Shown here: positions 16,599 to 26,243 of the stretch, one piece after another
How the letters are laid out: every line of letters starts with the position of its first letter
How positions within the stretch are numbered: the stretch's first letter is position 1
Source: Chryseobacterium endalhagicum
Lineage (GTDB): Bacteria; Bacteroidota; Bacteroidia; Flavobacteriales; Weeksellaceae
Length of the DNA: 64,000 nucleotides
Assembly: GCF_016745235.1 (NCBI RefSeq)
Contig: NZ_JAELVM010000001.1
Location: 509,856 to 573,855 of the forward strand
Direction of reading: 5' to 3'
Notes under the pieces: model-generated
What the model was told of the DNA's origin: nothing
Seen by the model: only the letters and a program-made list of their open reading frames with translations
Database searches by the model: none
Made by a program: the position numbers and the translations under genes

Positions 16599-17612
16599 TT
16601 ATATAATATTCACCTCTCTTTCCAGCGTTATTCCGAACTTTTCTTCAACTGAACGGATGATCTCAGTAGAAAAATCAAAGATTTCTTTTCCAGTAGCATT
16701 TCCGGTAGCGTTGACGATCACCAGGGCCTGAAGTTTGTGCGATGCCGCATTTCCGATTTGCTTTCCTTTCCATCCGCATTGCTCAATCAGCCATCCTGCA
16801 GGTACTTTTACCACATCTCCGTTCGGGTAGCCGGGGATATTTTCAAATTTCTGCTTTAATTCTTCAAACTGAGTTAAAGGAATCGTTGGATTTTTAAAAA
16901 AACTTCCTGCATTTCCGATGACATTCGGATCCGGCAGTTTGCTCTGTCTGATATTGATCACTGCTTTCGAAACATCCTGAATGGTTGGGTTTGTAATCCC
17001 CAGGTTTTCCAGTTCCGTCTTTATCGCTCCGTATTCTGTTTTGATGTGGTGATTTTTCTTCGTCAGTTTAAAGCTGACTTCCAGGATAACGTATTTTCCT
17101 TTTCCTTCCTGCTTGAAAATAGAATCCCTGTAGCCGAAACGACAGTCCTCAAGGCCGAAAATTTTAATTTCAAGATTTTCAAGGTCTAAAACCGTACAGC
17201 TGACAAAAATATCTTTGATCTCAGTTCCGTAAGCTCCGATATTCTGCATCGGCGATGTCCCCACATTTCCGGGAATCAGTGAAAGGTTTTCCAGTCCGCC
17301 ATAATTTTTCTCCAAACTGTACAATACGAGCTCATGCCAGTTTTCTCCTGCTTTTGCAGTAACCAGAACCTCATTTTCACTAAGATCCTCTTCCGAAATT
17401 CCTTTTAAGCTGAGCTTAATGGCAAGTCCGTCGAAATTTTTAGTCAGCAGAATATTGCTTCCGCCGCCCAGAAATAAAACGGAAAGATGATGATCTTTTG
17501 AATAAAGTACCGCCTTCTTCAGCTCATCAATGGTTTGAACTTCAATAAAATATTTTGCGTTGACATCAACACCGAATGTATTATAAGGTTGTAAGGAAAA
17601 ATTTTCTTGCAT
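16599..17612 (-). CDS. murB: UDP-N-acetylmuramate dehydrogenase
   Basis: FAD-dependent reductase that converts UDP-GlcNAc-enolpyruvate to UDP-MurNAc in peptidoglycan synthesis. The FAD-binding LFLGGGSNIL motif (about residue 46), LSLIPGNVGTSPMQNIGAYG, the FGYRDSIFK region and the catalytic Ser in GNAGSFFKNP are visible. At 337 residues, with the long C-terminal substrate loop (GWLIEQCGWKGKQIG), it is a type I MurB. It lies 3 bp downstream of a small lipoprotein gene and probably shares its transcript. MurA, the preceding enzyme, is encoded at 43.6-44.9 kb. Confidence 0.97.
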   Translation of the reverse strand: MQENFSLQPYNTFGVDVNAKYFIEVQTIDELKKAVLYSKDHHLSVLFLGGGSNILLTKNFDGLAIKLSLKGISEEDLSENEVLVTAKAGENWHELVLYSLEKNYGGLENLSLIPGNVGTSPMQNIGAYGTEIKDIFVSCTVLDLENLEIKIFGLEDCRFGYRDSIFKQEGKGKYVILEVSFKLTKKNHHIKTEYGAIKTELENLGITNPTIQDVSKAVINIRQSKLPDPNVIGNAGSFFKNPTIPLTQFEELKQKFENIPGYPNGDVVKVPAGWLIEQCGWKGKQIGNAASHKLQALVIVNATGNATGKEIFDFSTEIIRSVEEKFGITLEREVNII

Positions 17613-17615
17613 GAT

Positions 17616-18104
17616 TTATCTGTATTCTTTTGGAATAATGAGGGTGAGTTGTTCTTTAAACTGCTTCAGCTGTTGGTAATGCAGGGTGTCTGCATAAGAA
17701 TTAACGTAAATATGAGCCTTTTTCGGGGTTCTGATCTGAAAAGTTTCGTCGATGCCGTCTACAGACTGTTTACTCGGAGAACTTTGGATCTCATCAAGAT
17801 CTTTAATGTTGATCGGTGAAATAAGGTACTTCCAGGTGTGGGCACTGATGGCAGAATCCCATTCTTTATGCGTCCGGCGGGCCGTAATGCCAACCTCTGC
17901 ATGAATGGAGTCTTTTGTAACTTTTATGATTTTATAATCTCCCTCATCACCTCCGATATTAGAAAGGCTGATAAAAGTGATTTCGTTTGGATTTTTGTGA
18001 GCAGAAGGTGTCTGATCCTTTTTTCTGTCACAGGAAAATAATGCCGGCAGCAAAAACATTGAAAACAGAAGTTTCAGGGCGTTATTTTTTATTGCCGGCA
18101 TCAT
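17616..18104 (-). CDS. Small predicted lipoprotein of unknown function
   Basis: A 162-residue protein with signal peptide and lipobox (LLPALFSC, Cys25) followed by DRKKDQ. The mature part has two apparent strands-and-turn segments (GDYKIIKVTKDSIHAEVGITARR; IYVNSYADTLHYQQLKQFKEQL) and one conserved-looking WDSAISAHTWKYL stretch. I do not recognise a family. It lies between the aminotransferase gene (9-bp gap) and murB (3-bp gap), so all three are probably one operon. Confidence 0.8.
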   Translation of the reverse strand: MMPAIKNNALKLLFSMFLLPALFSCDRKKDQTPSAHKNPNEITFISLSNIGGDEGDYKIIKVTKDSIHAEVGITARRTHKEWDSAISAHTWKYLISPINIKDLDEIQSSPSKQSVDGIDETFQIRTPKKAHIYVNSYADTLHYQQLKQFKEQLTLIIPKEYR

Positions 18105-18113
18105 GGTATATTT

Positions 18114-19319
18114 TTATAGGCTGAATTCTTCTCTGTATGTTTTCAGCGCCTGTTTCAGGATTTCAGCACTTCTCCTAAGATCTGCTTCTTTCAGAACGTA
18201 GGCGATTCTTACCTGTTTTTTTCCTAATTCAGGATCACTGTAGAAACCTCCCGCCGGAGCTACCATGATGGTTTCCTTATTAAGCGAATATTTTTCCAAA
18301 AGCCATTGTGCAAATTTCTCAGTATCATCCACTGGAAGTTCTGCCACACAATAGAAAGCACCTCTTGGCTTCGGGCAGATTACACCCGGAATCGCGTTCA
18401 GAAGATCTACCAGAATATTTCTTCTGTGCGTATATTCTTCTCTAACCGATCTGATGTACGCTCCGTCATTCTGGTGTGCTGCTGTTGCTGCAATCTGGCC
18501 CAAAAGAACCGGGCTCAGTCTTGCCTGGGCAAAAAGCATAGCTGCATCGTGTATTTTTTTAGAACGGGTTACCATGCATCCGATTCTTACGCCGCACATA
18601 GAATAACGCTTCGATTCTGAATCAATGATAATGCAGTTTTCCTTCAGTTCAGGGAAATCCAGCATGGAAATCTGCTGCTTTCCATCATAAACGTACTCTC
18701 TGTACACTTCATCAGAGATCACAACGATGTCATATTTTAAAGCAATTTCAGCAAGTTTCTGAAGTTCTTCACGCGTGTAAAGATATCCGGTAGGGTTACC
18801 CGGGTTGCAGATCACAATTGCTCTTGTCTTGTCTGTAATTTTTTTCTCAAATTCTTCGATCGGAGGAAGAGCGAAACCTGTGTCAATCGTAGACGGAACC
18901 GCCACTACATGAACATTGAATGTGCTGGTGAAACCATTATAATTCGCATAATAAGGCTCAGGAATGATCACCTCGTCGCCGTCATCACATAAAGTGGAAA
19001 TTGCAAAGTTCAGGGCTTCAGAACCTCCGTTGGTAACGATGAAGTTATCCGGTGTAAGATCTGCAAATCCTAAAGTGTGATAATACTCCGTAAGAGCTTT
19101 TCTGTATTCAATATTACCTTCAGAAAGTGCATACTCCAATACTTTAAGGTCGATGTTTTTTAAAGCATTTAAAGCGGTTTCCGGGGTTTCAATATCAGGC
19201 TGCCCGATATTAAGGTGATATACTTTTATTCCCTGTTGTTTTGCTTTTAAAGCATAAGGAACCAGTTTTCTTACCGGGGAAGCCGGCATATGCTGTGCTC
19301 TGTTTGAAATATTCGGCAT
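18114..19319 (-). CDS. PLP-dependent class I/II aminotransferase (aspartate aminotransferase-like)
   Basis: Fold-type I aminotransferase of 401 residues. Key segments are LNIGQPDIETP, the CNPGNPTGYLYT motif (Asn-Pro-Gly contacts to the cofactor), ISDEVYREYVYDG (Asp/Tyr around the pyridine ring), the Schiff-base Lys in SESKRYSMCGVRIG and the carboxylate-binding Arg in KQVRIAYVL. These features fit subgroup I-gamma aspartate or broad-specificity aminotransferases; exact substrate cannot be told from sequence by eye. It is first in a run with a lipoprotein gene and murB. A TATTTTTG -7 box lies 21 bp upstream. Confidence 0.92.
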   Translation of the reverse strand: MPNISNRAQHMPASPVRKLVPYALKAKQQGIKVYHLNIGQPDIETPETALNALKNIDLKVLEYALSEGNIEYRKALTEYYHTLGFADLTPDNFIVTNGGSEALNFAISTLCDDGDEVIIPEPYYANYNGFTSTFNVHVVAVPSTIDTGFALPPIEEFEKKITDKTRAIVICNPGNPTGYLYTREELQKLAEIALKYDIVVISDEVYREYVYDGKQQISMLDFPELKENCIIIDSESKRYSMCGVRIGCMVTRSKKIHDAAMLFAQARLSPVLLGQIAATAAHQNDGAYIRSVREEYTHRRNILVDLLNAIPGVICPKPRGAFYCVAELPVDDTEKFAQWLLEKYSLNKETIMVAPAGGFYSDPELGKKQVRIAYVLKEADLRRSAEILKQALKTYREEFSL

Positions 19320-19339
19320 TGTTCAAAAAATTTGTATGG

Positions 19340-19347
19340 CAAAAATA
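19340..19347 (-). promoter_or_regulatory. -7 box upstream of the aminotransferase gene
   Basis: TATTTTTG on the minus strand matches TAnnTTTG, 21 bp upstream of the ATG. The remainder of the 19320-19721 gap is very AT-rich, and I see no other feature in it. Confidence 0.45.
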
Positions 19348-19721
19348 AGATTTAATTTCTCAATAATAAAATAACCTGTTGCCCATTTTAAGTGCTTTTT
19401 AATTGTTTTGAAAATCAGCATATTAAATTTGATTGTTGCCCGCTCTTTGGATGGTCAACATAATCTTTTTTATTTATGCTCGATACTGGCGATTAATTTG
19501 TTGAAAATATGACCTGTTTGGGATTGAGTATATGCTAAAATGATTGAATTTGTTAAAATAATACATGAAAATGTGAATAAAATATTTGGTCAGACAATAA
19601 TTTTTATATATAGTTAAAATATTGATATGCTAATATTATTAACTTATATTTGATTATTTCATAAAAATTTTGATTTTGTATTGTATTTTTTATTAAATTT
19701 CAGCGCTAATAAAAAATAATT

Positions 19722-21518
19722 ATGAAAACAAATTTACCATTGAAGGTTTTACCTCTTATGGCCTTTCTTGCGGCATCCACTGTAGGTGCCCAAAATTATC
19801 AAACACTGCCGGTTCAGTCCGGATATACGGCAGATGTAATCGCAAACGGTGTTGGAACAGCATTATCATCTACTACGGAAGACGTTGACGGGGTGTCATT
19901 TGCTTTTGTAGCCAGAGATTTTCAGCTTACTTCCAGCAGTACACCTCTTAATTACGGGCTTCCCGTAAACGGAACGATTAATTCTGTAGTGGCTTCTACT
20001 GCAGGACTGAGTTTCCAGCTTGCTGATCTTTCCGGGAATAATTCCCTGAAAATTGCAAGCAATACGGCCGGAAGTAATTCAGGAACGCTGACGTTTATTA
20101 CGCCTGTTCCGGCTTTTAAGCTGTACATGCTTGCTACAGGTGGAAGCGGACCGTGCACAGTGAATGTGACGGTTAATTTTACAGATAATACCACGCAGGT
20201 GTTTTCCGGAGTAAGTATTTCCGACTGGTATAGCGGATCAAGCTATGCTATCCAGGGAATCGGAAGGATCAACAGGACCAATAATGTTCTGGAACCGAAT
20301 TCTACCAACCCAAGATTGTATCAGTCTGCTTTGAGTATCGATGTAGCCAATCATACAAAACCCGTTCAGAGTGTTAAGGTTGAAAAAGTGAGCGGTACAG
20401 GGATCGCTAACATTTTTGCGTTTTCAGCTGATGCTTATACAGATTGTATAGCGCCTACACTTCAGCCGGTAGGAACGCTTACTTCAACTTCTGCTCAGGT
20501 TTCGTGGGCGTTGCCGGGTAGTGTTCAGGCAGCAAGCTATGATATTTATTACAGTACCACCAATACTGCTCCTACGGCAGCCACAACGCCTAATCATCCG
20601 GGAGTTACGGGAACTTCATTTACCATTCCGTCTTTATCACCAAGCACAACGTATTATTACTGGGTGAGAAGCAATTGTAATACAGCAACCTCTCAGAGTG
20701 GATGGTCAGCAGCCGGAACATTTGCTACATTATGTGGTACCGTGGTTCCTTCATATACCAATAATTTCGACAGTTTCCCGGGAACATGCTGGAGTGGGAA
20801 CCTTTCCGGAGGTACACCGGCTACAGGACCTACAGGAACAACTTTATATTGGGAATCGGATGGGTTCTTAGGAACGGGATCAGGTGGATCTGCAACGATC
20901 AACTTATATTCAACAAACAGAACTGGATGGCTTAAAACTCCGCCTTTTGACCTGTCTGGAGGTACTTATAAAGTAAAATTTGATTATGGCGTAACGGCTT
21001 ATGCCAATACTACCAGCTCGCCGATGGGTTCTGATGATCTTGTTCAGCTTTTGGTATCCAATGATGGCGGAAGTACATGGACGGTTCTGGAAACATGGAA
21101 TCAATCCAATGGTCCTTCCAATACATCTACTCAGTATTCATATACATTAACAGGGTATAACAGTGCGAATACGGTATTTGCTTTCTACGGAACAGACGGA
21201 ACAGTGAACGATGCTCCTGACTATAACTTTTATGTAGATAATTTTACCGTTGAAAGCTCTCAGCTGAGCACTTCAGAAGTAAAAGAAGGAGTGAAGAAAG
21301 TATCTGTTCATCCGAATCCGTTCAAAGACGTGCTGTATATTTCAGATGCAAGAGAAGTGAAATCTGCAACGGTGGGAGATGTTTCAGGAAAGGTGGTGAA
21401 AACCTTTACAGGAGCAGTGAAAGAACTTGATTTAAGTATGCTGAATACAGGTTTATATTTTGTGACGATCTATTTCAAGGATGGTTCACAATCTACTGTG
21501 AAAACGATCAAAAAATAA
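19722..21518 (+). CDS. T9SS-secreted fibronectin type III protein
   Basis: A 598-residue secreted protein. The signal peptide is MKTNLPLKVLPLMAFLAASTVGAQ. The N-terminal part (about 25-235) is a beta-sandwich-like region of unknown type. A fibronectin III domain follows (about 245-335: TLQPVGTLTSTSAQVSWALPG...TTYYYWVRSNC). A choice-of-anchor-J/MAM-like region comes next (about 345-510: NNFDSFPGTCWSG...FDYGVTAY...NFYVDNFTV). The C-terminus is a type A sorting domain (VSVHPNPFKDVLYISDA...LNTGLYFVTIYFKDG...TIKK). It should be a T9SS cargo with adhesive or carbohydrate-binding character; no catalytic motif is seen. Confidence 0.88.
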   Translation: MKTNLPLKVLPLMAFLAASTVGAQNYQTLPVQSGYTADVIANGVGTALSSTTEDVDGVSFAFVARDFQLTSSSTPLNYGLPVNGTINSVVASTAGLSFQLADLSGNNSLKIASNTAGSNSGTLTFITPVPAFKLYMLATGGSGPCTVNVTVNFTDNTTQVFSGVSISDWYSGSSYAIQGIGRINRTNNVLEPNSTNPRLYQSALSIDVANHTKPVQSVKVEKVSGTGIANIFAFSADAYTDCIAPTLQPVGTLTSTSAQVSWALPGSVQAASYDIYYSTTNTAPTAATTPNHPGVTGTSFTIPSLSPSTTYYYWVRSNCNTATSQSGWSAAGTFATLCGTVVPSYTNNFDSFPGTCWSGNLSGGTPATGPTGTTLYWESDGFLGTGSGGSATINLYSTNRTGWLKTPPFDLSGGTYKVKFDYGVTAYANTTSSPMGSDDLVQLLVSNDGGSTWTVLETWNQSNGPSNTSTQYSYTLTGYNSANTVFAFYGTDGTVNDAPDYNFYVDNFTVESSQLSTSEVKEGVKKVSVHPNPFKDVLYISDAREVKSATVGDVSGKVVKTFTGAVKELDLSMLNTGLYFVTIYFKDGSQSTVKTIKK

Positions 21519-21540
21519 TGCATATTTTTTAATTAATAAA

Positions 21541-21573
21541 AAAACGGCGGTTATCTCAGATAGCCGCCGTTTT
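21541..21573. terminator. Intrinsic terminator after the fibronectin III protein
   Basis: Arms AAAACGGCGG (21541-21550) and CCGCCGTTTT (21564-21573), with inner pairing of TTATCT with AGATAG. It lies 23 bp after the stop codon and can act in both directions for the converging genes. Confidence 0.9.
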
Positions 21574-21601
21574 AATTTTATTCCTTAGGAACCTTCATCA
21601 G

Positions 21602-22351
21602 TTAGTCATTTTTAATGATTTTCTTGGAAATGATTTTCCCATGATGATTCTGTAAGGTGATAATATACATTCCCGTGTTTAATGCTGAAGTGTCTACTGC
21701 TTCACTTCCGCTTTTTAAATTTCCTTTCAACAATTGGCGTCCTTCCATGTCGTTTATTTGATAGGAGATGTTTTCTTTTGAAATAATGGTCAGCTTTCCT
21801 TTAAAAATAGTGGCAGGAACAGCCGCAAATGGTTTCTGTTCTTTTCCTGTTTCTACAGTTGATAAAATTGCATTGGGATTATACCGGTAGGTAATGGTTA
21901 CCGGTGTTCCGTATTCATTATTAAAATCATCTACCAGATAATACTTTATCGTATAATCTATCGGAAATGTTCCGCTGCCGACATTGGAATTCCACATGTT
22001 GTAACCGCTGGAAGGAGTTTCCGAGTTGGCATTGATCGTAATAGCCGGATTGGAATTCGAAGGATAGACAGCATTGGCAGCTACAGATGGCAGGCAGGTA
22101 TTCAGGTAGCAGAATTGGAAACCGCTTCCTGTTCCATTCTGGATGCTGAGAATTTTAATGCGCACATTAACGGCTGATGAAGAGGTGTTTTTAATTTTAT
22201 AATGAAGTGTGGCAGTGCTTTCGTCGGTGGTATTGTACGTAAGAACCTGGCCATTGGAAATTGAGGCTCCGTTTTCTTTTACCAAAACCAGCTGTGCCTG
22301 GCTGAAATCAGGTATAAAATACAATAAGAGTAAAAAAAAGAATTGTTTCAT
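21602..22351 (-). CDS. T9SS-sorted protein of unknown function
   Basis: A 249-residue secreted protein: signal MKQFFFLLLLYFIPDFSQAQ, an Ig-like beta-sandwich (about 25-160: TATLHYKIKNTSSSAVNVRIKIL...SGYNMWNSNVGSGTFPIDYTIKYYLVDD) and a C-terminal sorting domain (ISYQINDMEGRQLLKGN...LNTGMYIITLQN...KKIIKND). The central domain has two Cys (FCYLNTC) that could form a disulfide. It is 8 bp downstream of the first Omp28-like gene and may share its transcript, so it could be a partner or substrate of that protein. Specific function unknown. Confidence 0.85.
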   Translation of the reverse strand: MKQFFFLLLLYFIPDFSQAQLVLVKENGASISNGQVLTYNTTDESTATLHYKIKNTSSSAVNVRIKILSIQNGTGSGFQFCYLNTCLPSVAANAVYPSNSNPAITINANSETPSSGYNMWNSNVGSGTFPIDYTIKYYLVDDFNNEYGTPVTITYRYNPNAILSTVETGKEQKPFAAVPATIFKGKLTIISKENISYQINDMEGRQLLKGNLKSGSEAVDTSALNTGMYIITLQNHHGKIISKKIIKND

Positions 22352-22359
22352 AGCTTTGA

Positions 22360-24216
22360 TTATTTAATAATTAATTTTTGTGTTTTTGGTTCGGCATCTT
22401 TTTCTTTTATTGAAACCAGATAGGTACCCTTAGCCAGATGTTCTATAGAAACAGGGCTGTCCGGTGCTACATTGTTTTTTTCTAAAACAATTCTTCCGGA
22501 AGTTTCATAGATTTTCAGATCTGTTTTATAGTCAGATTGAATCTTAATATATTCTGAAGCTGGGTTTGGATATAGAGTAAGATAGTTGGCATTGGTTTCA
22601 GAATTGCTTGTTCCAAGAGTTCCCAGTAAGAATGAACGTGCGTTTATAACGGCTCCGGTATCAGCATTCAGCAATAGCAAAACGACCTTCAGTTTACTTG
22701 TATTAAAAGTAGTGGGAATAGTAGCTGTAAAAGTGTAATTGACAACTTGTCCATCTGTAACGGACGAAGGGATGGAGCCTGCCACACCTGTGTAACCCCC
22801 GATCAGCATTCTGCCAACATTATCATAAGTCATTTGTGAAGCGGGAACCGGGTTGGGAAGGTTTTCATAGCCTCCCATAGGTCCCAGTGAACCTCCTGCA
22901 AAATAGTTTCTCTGGGCGTAACTGTTGGTGGTACCTTTTACGCCGTCTTCCACTAAAATTGCGGATAATCTTAAGTTTGCATTACTGATAACAGTTTTAA
23001 ATGTAGCAGATGCATTAAAGGTCAGTATGTTTCCTGACAATGAAGAAGAAGCATCCAGTCTGGCTGGGACCAGCATATTTTTTCTGAAATTAATATAATT
23101 TTGGGTAGTGGTGAGGAATTTCTGTAAGTCTACTCTGTCCGCATGCATTATAGGAAATGCACTAAATGCACTTGCATCATTATACTCACTTACCTGCATA
23201 GGATCACTATTGTGTACGGCTATTCCGATGAAGTTCTCGGGATAGTCTACAGTCATCTTATGCATGATCACATGGCCTTGAGGACAGTGGCCGCACCAGG
23301 TTCCGGTGCCTTCTTCAATTAATACCTTTTTGGGTGATTGTTCACTCAGACTTCTGAAAACAGTACTTTGGACGTTGTCCGATGGAGTAGAGTCTGCTGA
23401 ACCGTTAACCTGTGTAATGGTAACGGTTATATTTTTTTCTGCTGCCAGAGCATAGTTCAGATTTACGGGATGGGTAATCGTGGCTTGGTTTCCCGTGGTT
23501 AATGGAGGAGTGACGGAAAATGTAGAAATGTGATCATTCAATCCGTCATTCCAGTTGAGGGTTATAGTATTGATACTTTCAAATCCATTGTTTTTTATGG
23601 TTGCTTTCAGAGGGTAATTTGTGTTAATCAGTCCATATTCCGGGACAGAAACTGAGGTCAATCCAAGGTCACTAGAAGCGAGGGTTTTCACCTCAATATT
23701 ATCTATAACCAAAAACAGGCCCTGAGAATTATAATGTCTGAATGAGATAAAAATATTCTGCCCTATAAATGCAGAAAGGTTTATGGATCTATGCTGAACA
23801 CCGCCCTGTGCAACCTCTTCTGTAAAAACAGGAGTAGATGCTGTGATAGTTCCTGAATTGTTGGAGGTGGTCACATAGATGGAATATTTGTTGTGAGATA
23901 ATTGCGGAGTAAGTGTTGATGTGGCTAAGTCATATACTAATGCCACATTTGATGCGGTTACAGTTCCTAAGTTAATACCTGGGGAGGTAATAAGGTCATT
24001 GGTTATTCCCACATACATATTTGATTTCAATGAACCTGTTCCGAAACTTTGGCTTAGCGCAGAAGCGTTTTCGTTTACCCAATTCTTGGTGTCTCCGTCC
24101 AGATCTACGCTTGTCCAGTTATTAAGGCCGGTGGTATTAAAATCCTGGCTGTAATAAGTCTGTGCAAAATGTATTCCTGAAATCAATATACCCATTAGAA
24201 ATAAAATTTTTTTCAT
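22360..24216 (-). CDS. T9SS-secreted Omp28-like protein with WCGHC redox motif (paralogue 1)
   Basis: A 618-residue secreted protein; the start at 24216 gives MKKILFLMGILISGIHFAQ as signal peptide. Domains: an N-terminal choice-of-anchor-J/MAM-like sandwich (about 20-180, YYSQDFNTTGLNNW...IDNIEV), a linking Ig-like domain (about 185-285), then an Omp28-type thioredoxin-like domain starting KKVLIEEGTGTWCGHCPQG, with the CxxC at 308-311. The C-terminus is a T9SS sorting domain (LTLYPNPASEYIKIQ...LAKGTYLVSIKEKD...KLIIK). Sequence and domain order match the next gene, so the two are tandem duplicates. WCGxC suggests disulfide chemistry at the cell surface; this is inference. Confidence 0.88.
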   Translation of the reverse strand: MKKILFLMGILISGIHFAQTYYSQDFNTTGLNNWTSVDLDGDTKNWVNENASALSQSFGTGSLKSNMYVGITNDLITSPGINLGTVTASNVALVYDLATSTLTPQLSHNKYSIYVTTSNNSGTITASTPVFTEEVAQGGVQHRSINLSAFIGQNIFISFRHYNSQGLFLVIDNIEVKTLASSDLGLTSVSVPEYGLINTNYPLKATIKNNGFESINTITLNWNDGLNDHISTFSVTPPLTTGNQATITHPVNLNYALAAEKNITVTITQVNGSADSTPSDNVQSTVFRSLSEQSPKKVLIEEGTGTWCGHCPQGHVIMHKMTVDYPENFIGIAVHNSDPMQVSEYNDASAFSAFPIMHADRVDLQKFLTTTQNYINFRKNMLVPARLDASSSLSGNILTFNASATFKTVISNANLRLSAILVEDGVKGTTNSYAQRNYFAGGSLGPMGGYENLPNPVPASQMTYDNVGRMLIGGYTGVAGSIPSSVTDGQVVNYTFTATIPTTFNTSKLKVVLLLLNADTGAVINARSFLLGTLGTSNSETNANYLTLYPNPASEYIKIQSDYKTDLKIYETSGRIVLEKNNVAPDSPVSIEHLAKGTYLVSIKEKDAEPKTQKLIIK

Positions 24217-24350
24217 GCTATTGAAATTTAAGGTTAGAAATATTGCGGATCCATCCTGTATCATTTTAAGGTTATCATAATCTTTGTGAACACCCGCTGA
24301 TTTTTTGAGAAATGAGTCTGGCCGGAAGGGCCAGCCTCATTCTGTAAAGA

Positions 24351-26222
24351 TTATTTAATGATTATTTTTTGTGTTTTTATTTCGGAATCCTTTTCTTTAA
24401 GGGAGATGATATAAACTCCTTTAGCAAGATTTTCAACAGAAATCCGGCTGTCAGGGTAAACATTTGATTTTTCCAGAACCAGTTTTCCTGAAGCATCATA
24501 AAGCTTTATGTCTACATTTTTATTGGCCTGTACCTTGAAAAATTCTGATGTTGGATTAGGATATACAGTCAGATAATTGTCATTGGTTTCAGAGGTACTT
24601 GTTCCCAAAGTACTAAGCAGGAAAGAGCGTGTATTGATCACTTCACCGGTAGTGGCATTCAGGAGAAGCAGTACAGCTTTTACCTTACTTAAATTATAAG
24701 TGGTCGGAATGTTGGCTGTAAATGTATAGCTGGCAACCTGTCCGTCTGTAATTGAAGTAGGAACTGAACCTGCCTGTCCTGTGTATCCTCCCAGCAGCAT
24801 TCTTCCTACATGATCATAGGTCATTTGTGCTGCAGGTACCGGATCGGGTAGGGCTTCATATCCTCCCATGGCTCCATTGCTTCCCCCTGCATAATAATTT
24901 TTTTGATTATAATTTGTAGTCGTTCCTTTTACTTCATCTTCCACCAGGACCACGGCGAATCTTAGGTTGACATTGTTCATAACGGTTCTGAATGTAGCTG
25001 AAGCATTAAAGGTAAGCGCATTTCCTGCCAATGTAGCAGATGCGTCCAGCTGTGCCGGGGTGATGAGAAGTTTTCTCGTACTCACCTGGGTGGTCATTTC
25101 GTTATTGGTTACGCTTTTATTTAAAGCAGCCCGATCTACATTCATAGACGGATATCCGTTGAAATTAGCTCCGGTATTGTACTCACTTACCGCCATTGGG
25201 TCGTTGTTGTGTACCCCGATCCCAATAAAATCATTCGGATAATTCGTATCCATATATTTCATAGCAACCGCGCCTCTCGGACACCATCCGCACCAGGTTC
25301 CGGTACCTTCTTCAACCAGGACTTTTTTAGGTGAATTCTGGCTTACAGTTCTGAACATGGTATTTTTGCTGTTGTCAGCAGGTGTAGTATCAGTGGCTCC
25401 ATTTACCTGAGTCACTGTTACGGCCATATTTTTTTCCGTCACGGAGGAATAATTGATCGCGACAGGATGGGTAACGGTGATTTCCTGGCCTGTATTAAGC
25501 GGAGAAGATAATGGAATAGTGGAAATATGGTCTGTTGTCCCATCATTCCAATTAAGAGTGATGTTATTAACAGTTTCCGATCCGCCGTTTTTTACCGTTG
25601 CTTTAAGCTGGTAATCAGTGCTGATGAGACCGTATTCGGTAAGGGAAACATTTTTCAGGACAATATCTTTGTCAGCAAGAGTTTTTACCTGAATATTATC
25701 TACGATTAAATAGTTTTGATCTGTACATTCATAATGTCTGAATGAAATATAAACCTGCTGCCCTATGAAAGCAGTAAGGTTTACCGATCTGTTTTGAAAG
25801 CCTCCTGTAGCCACTGTTTCTGTGTAAACAGGAGTCGACGTTATAATTGTTCCTGATACATTGGAAGTAGTAACGTAGATTGAATACTTTTCAGCAGGAT
25901 AACCGGGTTCCGTCACCAGGTCGTATTGTAGGTAAGCATTGTTCGCGGTGACCAATCCCAAGTTAATCAATGGAGAGGTGATTAAATTATTAGGGGTTAT
26001 ACCCCCTGAAGCGCTTGTCCATGAACGGGATACCAGTGATCCGGCTCCTAAAGCCGTATTTATACTGGATACGTTGGAATTGGCCCACTGTTTGCCATCC
26101 CCGTCAAGGTCTGTACCGACCCAGCTGTTGAGCCCAGCCGTATTAAAATCCTGACTGTAATAAGTCTGGGAAAAATGGATCCCTGAAACAAGGATACCCA
26201 TAAAAAATAAAATTTTTTTCAT
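24351..26222 (-). CDS. T9SS-secreted Omp28-like protein with WCGWC redox motif (paralogue 2)
   Basis: A 623-residue secreted protein with the same architecture as the 22360-24216 gene: signal MKKILFFMGILVSGIHFSQ, MAM-like domain, Ig-like domain, Omp28-type domain (KKVLVEEGTGTWCGWCPRG; CxxC at 311-314) and sorting domain (LTVYPNPTSEFFKVQ...KGVYIISLKEKD...KIIIK). Long stretches are near-identical between the two, for example around the WNDG and QMTYD(H/N)VGRML segments. It is 21 bp downstream of the lipoprotein Omp28-like gene. The intergenic region after it (24265-24350) contains a hairpin without a U-run. Confidence 0.88.
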   Translation of the reverse strand: MKKILFFMGILVSGIHFSQTYYSQDFNTAGLNSWVGTDLDGDGKQWANSNVSSINTALGAGSLVSRSWTSASGGITPNNLITSPLINLGLVTANNAYLQYDLVTEPGYPAEKYSIYVTTSNVSGTIITSTPVYTETVATGGFQNRSVNLTAFIGQQVYISFRHYECTDQNYLIVDNIQVKTLADKDIVLKNVSLTEYGLISTDYQLKATVKNGGSETVNNITLNWNDGTTDHISTIPLSSPLNTGQEITVTHPVAINYSSVTEKNMAVTVTQVNGATDTTPADNSKNTMFRTVSQNSPKKVLVEEGTGTWCGWCPRGAVAMKYMDTNYPNDFIGIGVHNNDPMAVSEYNTGANFNGYPSMNVDRAALNKSVTNNEMTTQVSTRKLLITPAQLDASATLAGNALTFNASATFRTVMNNVNLRFAVVLVEDEVKGTTTNYNQKNYYAGGSNGAMGGYEALPDPVPAAQMTYDHVGRMLLGGYTGQAGSVPTSITDGQVASYTFTANIPTTYNLSKVKAVLLLLNATTGEVINTRSFLLSTLGTSTSETNDNYLTVYPNPTSEFFKVQANKNVDIKLYDASGKLVLEKSNVYPDSRISVENLAKGVYIISLKEKDSEIKTQKIIIK

Positions 26223-26243
26223 ATTGTTAAAAATTTAAGGTTG

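Noticed and set aside
24311..24341. Hairpin between the two T9SS Omp28-like genes (AATGAG-CTGGCC arms)
   Set aside because: Stem is good apart from one mismatch, but no U-run follows on the minus strand, so a terminator is not supported; it could attenuate or stabilise the message.
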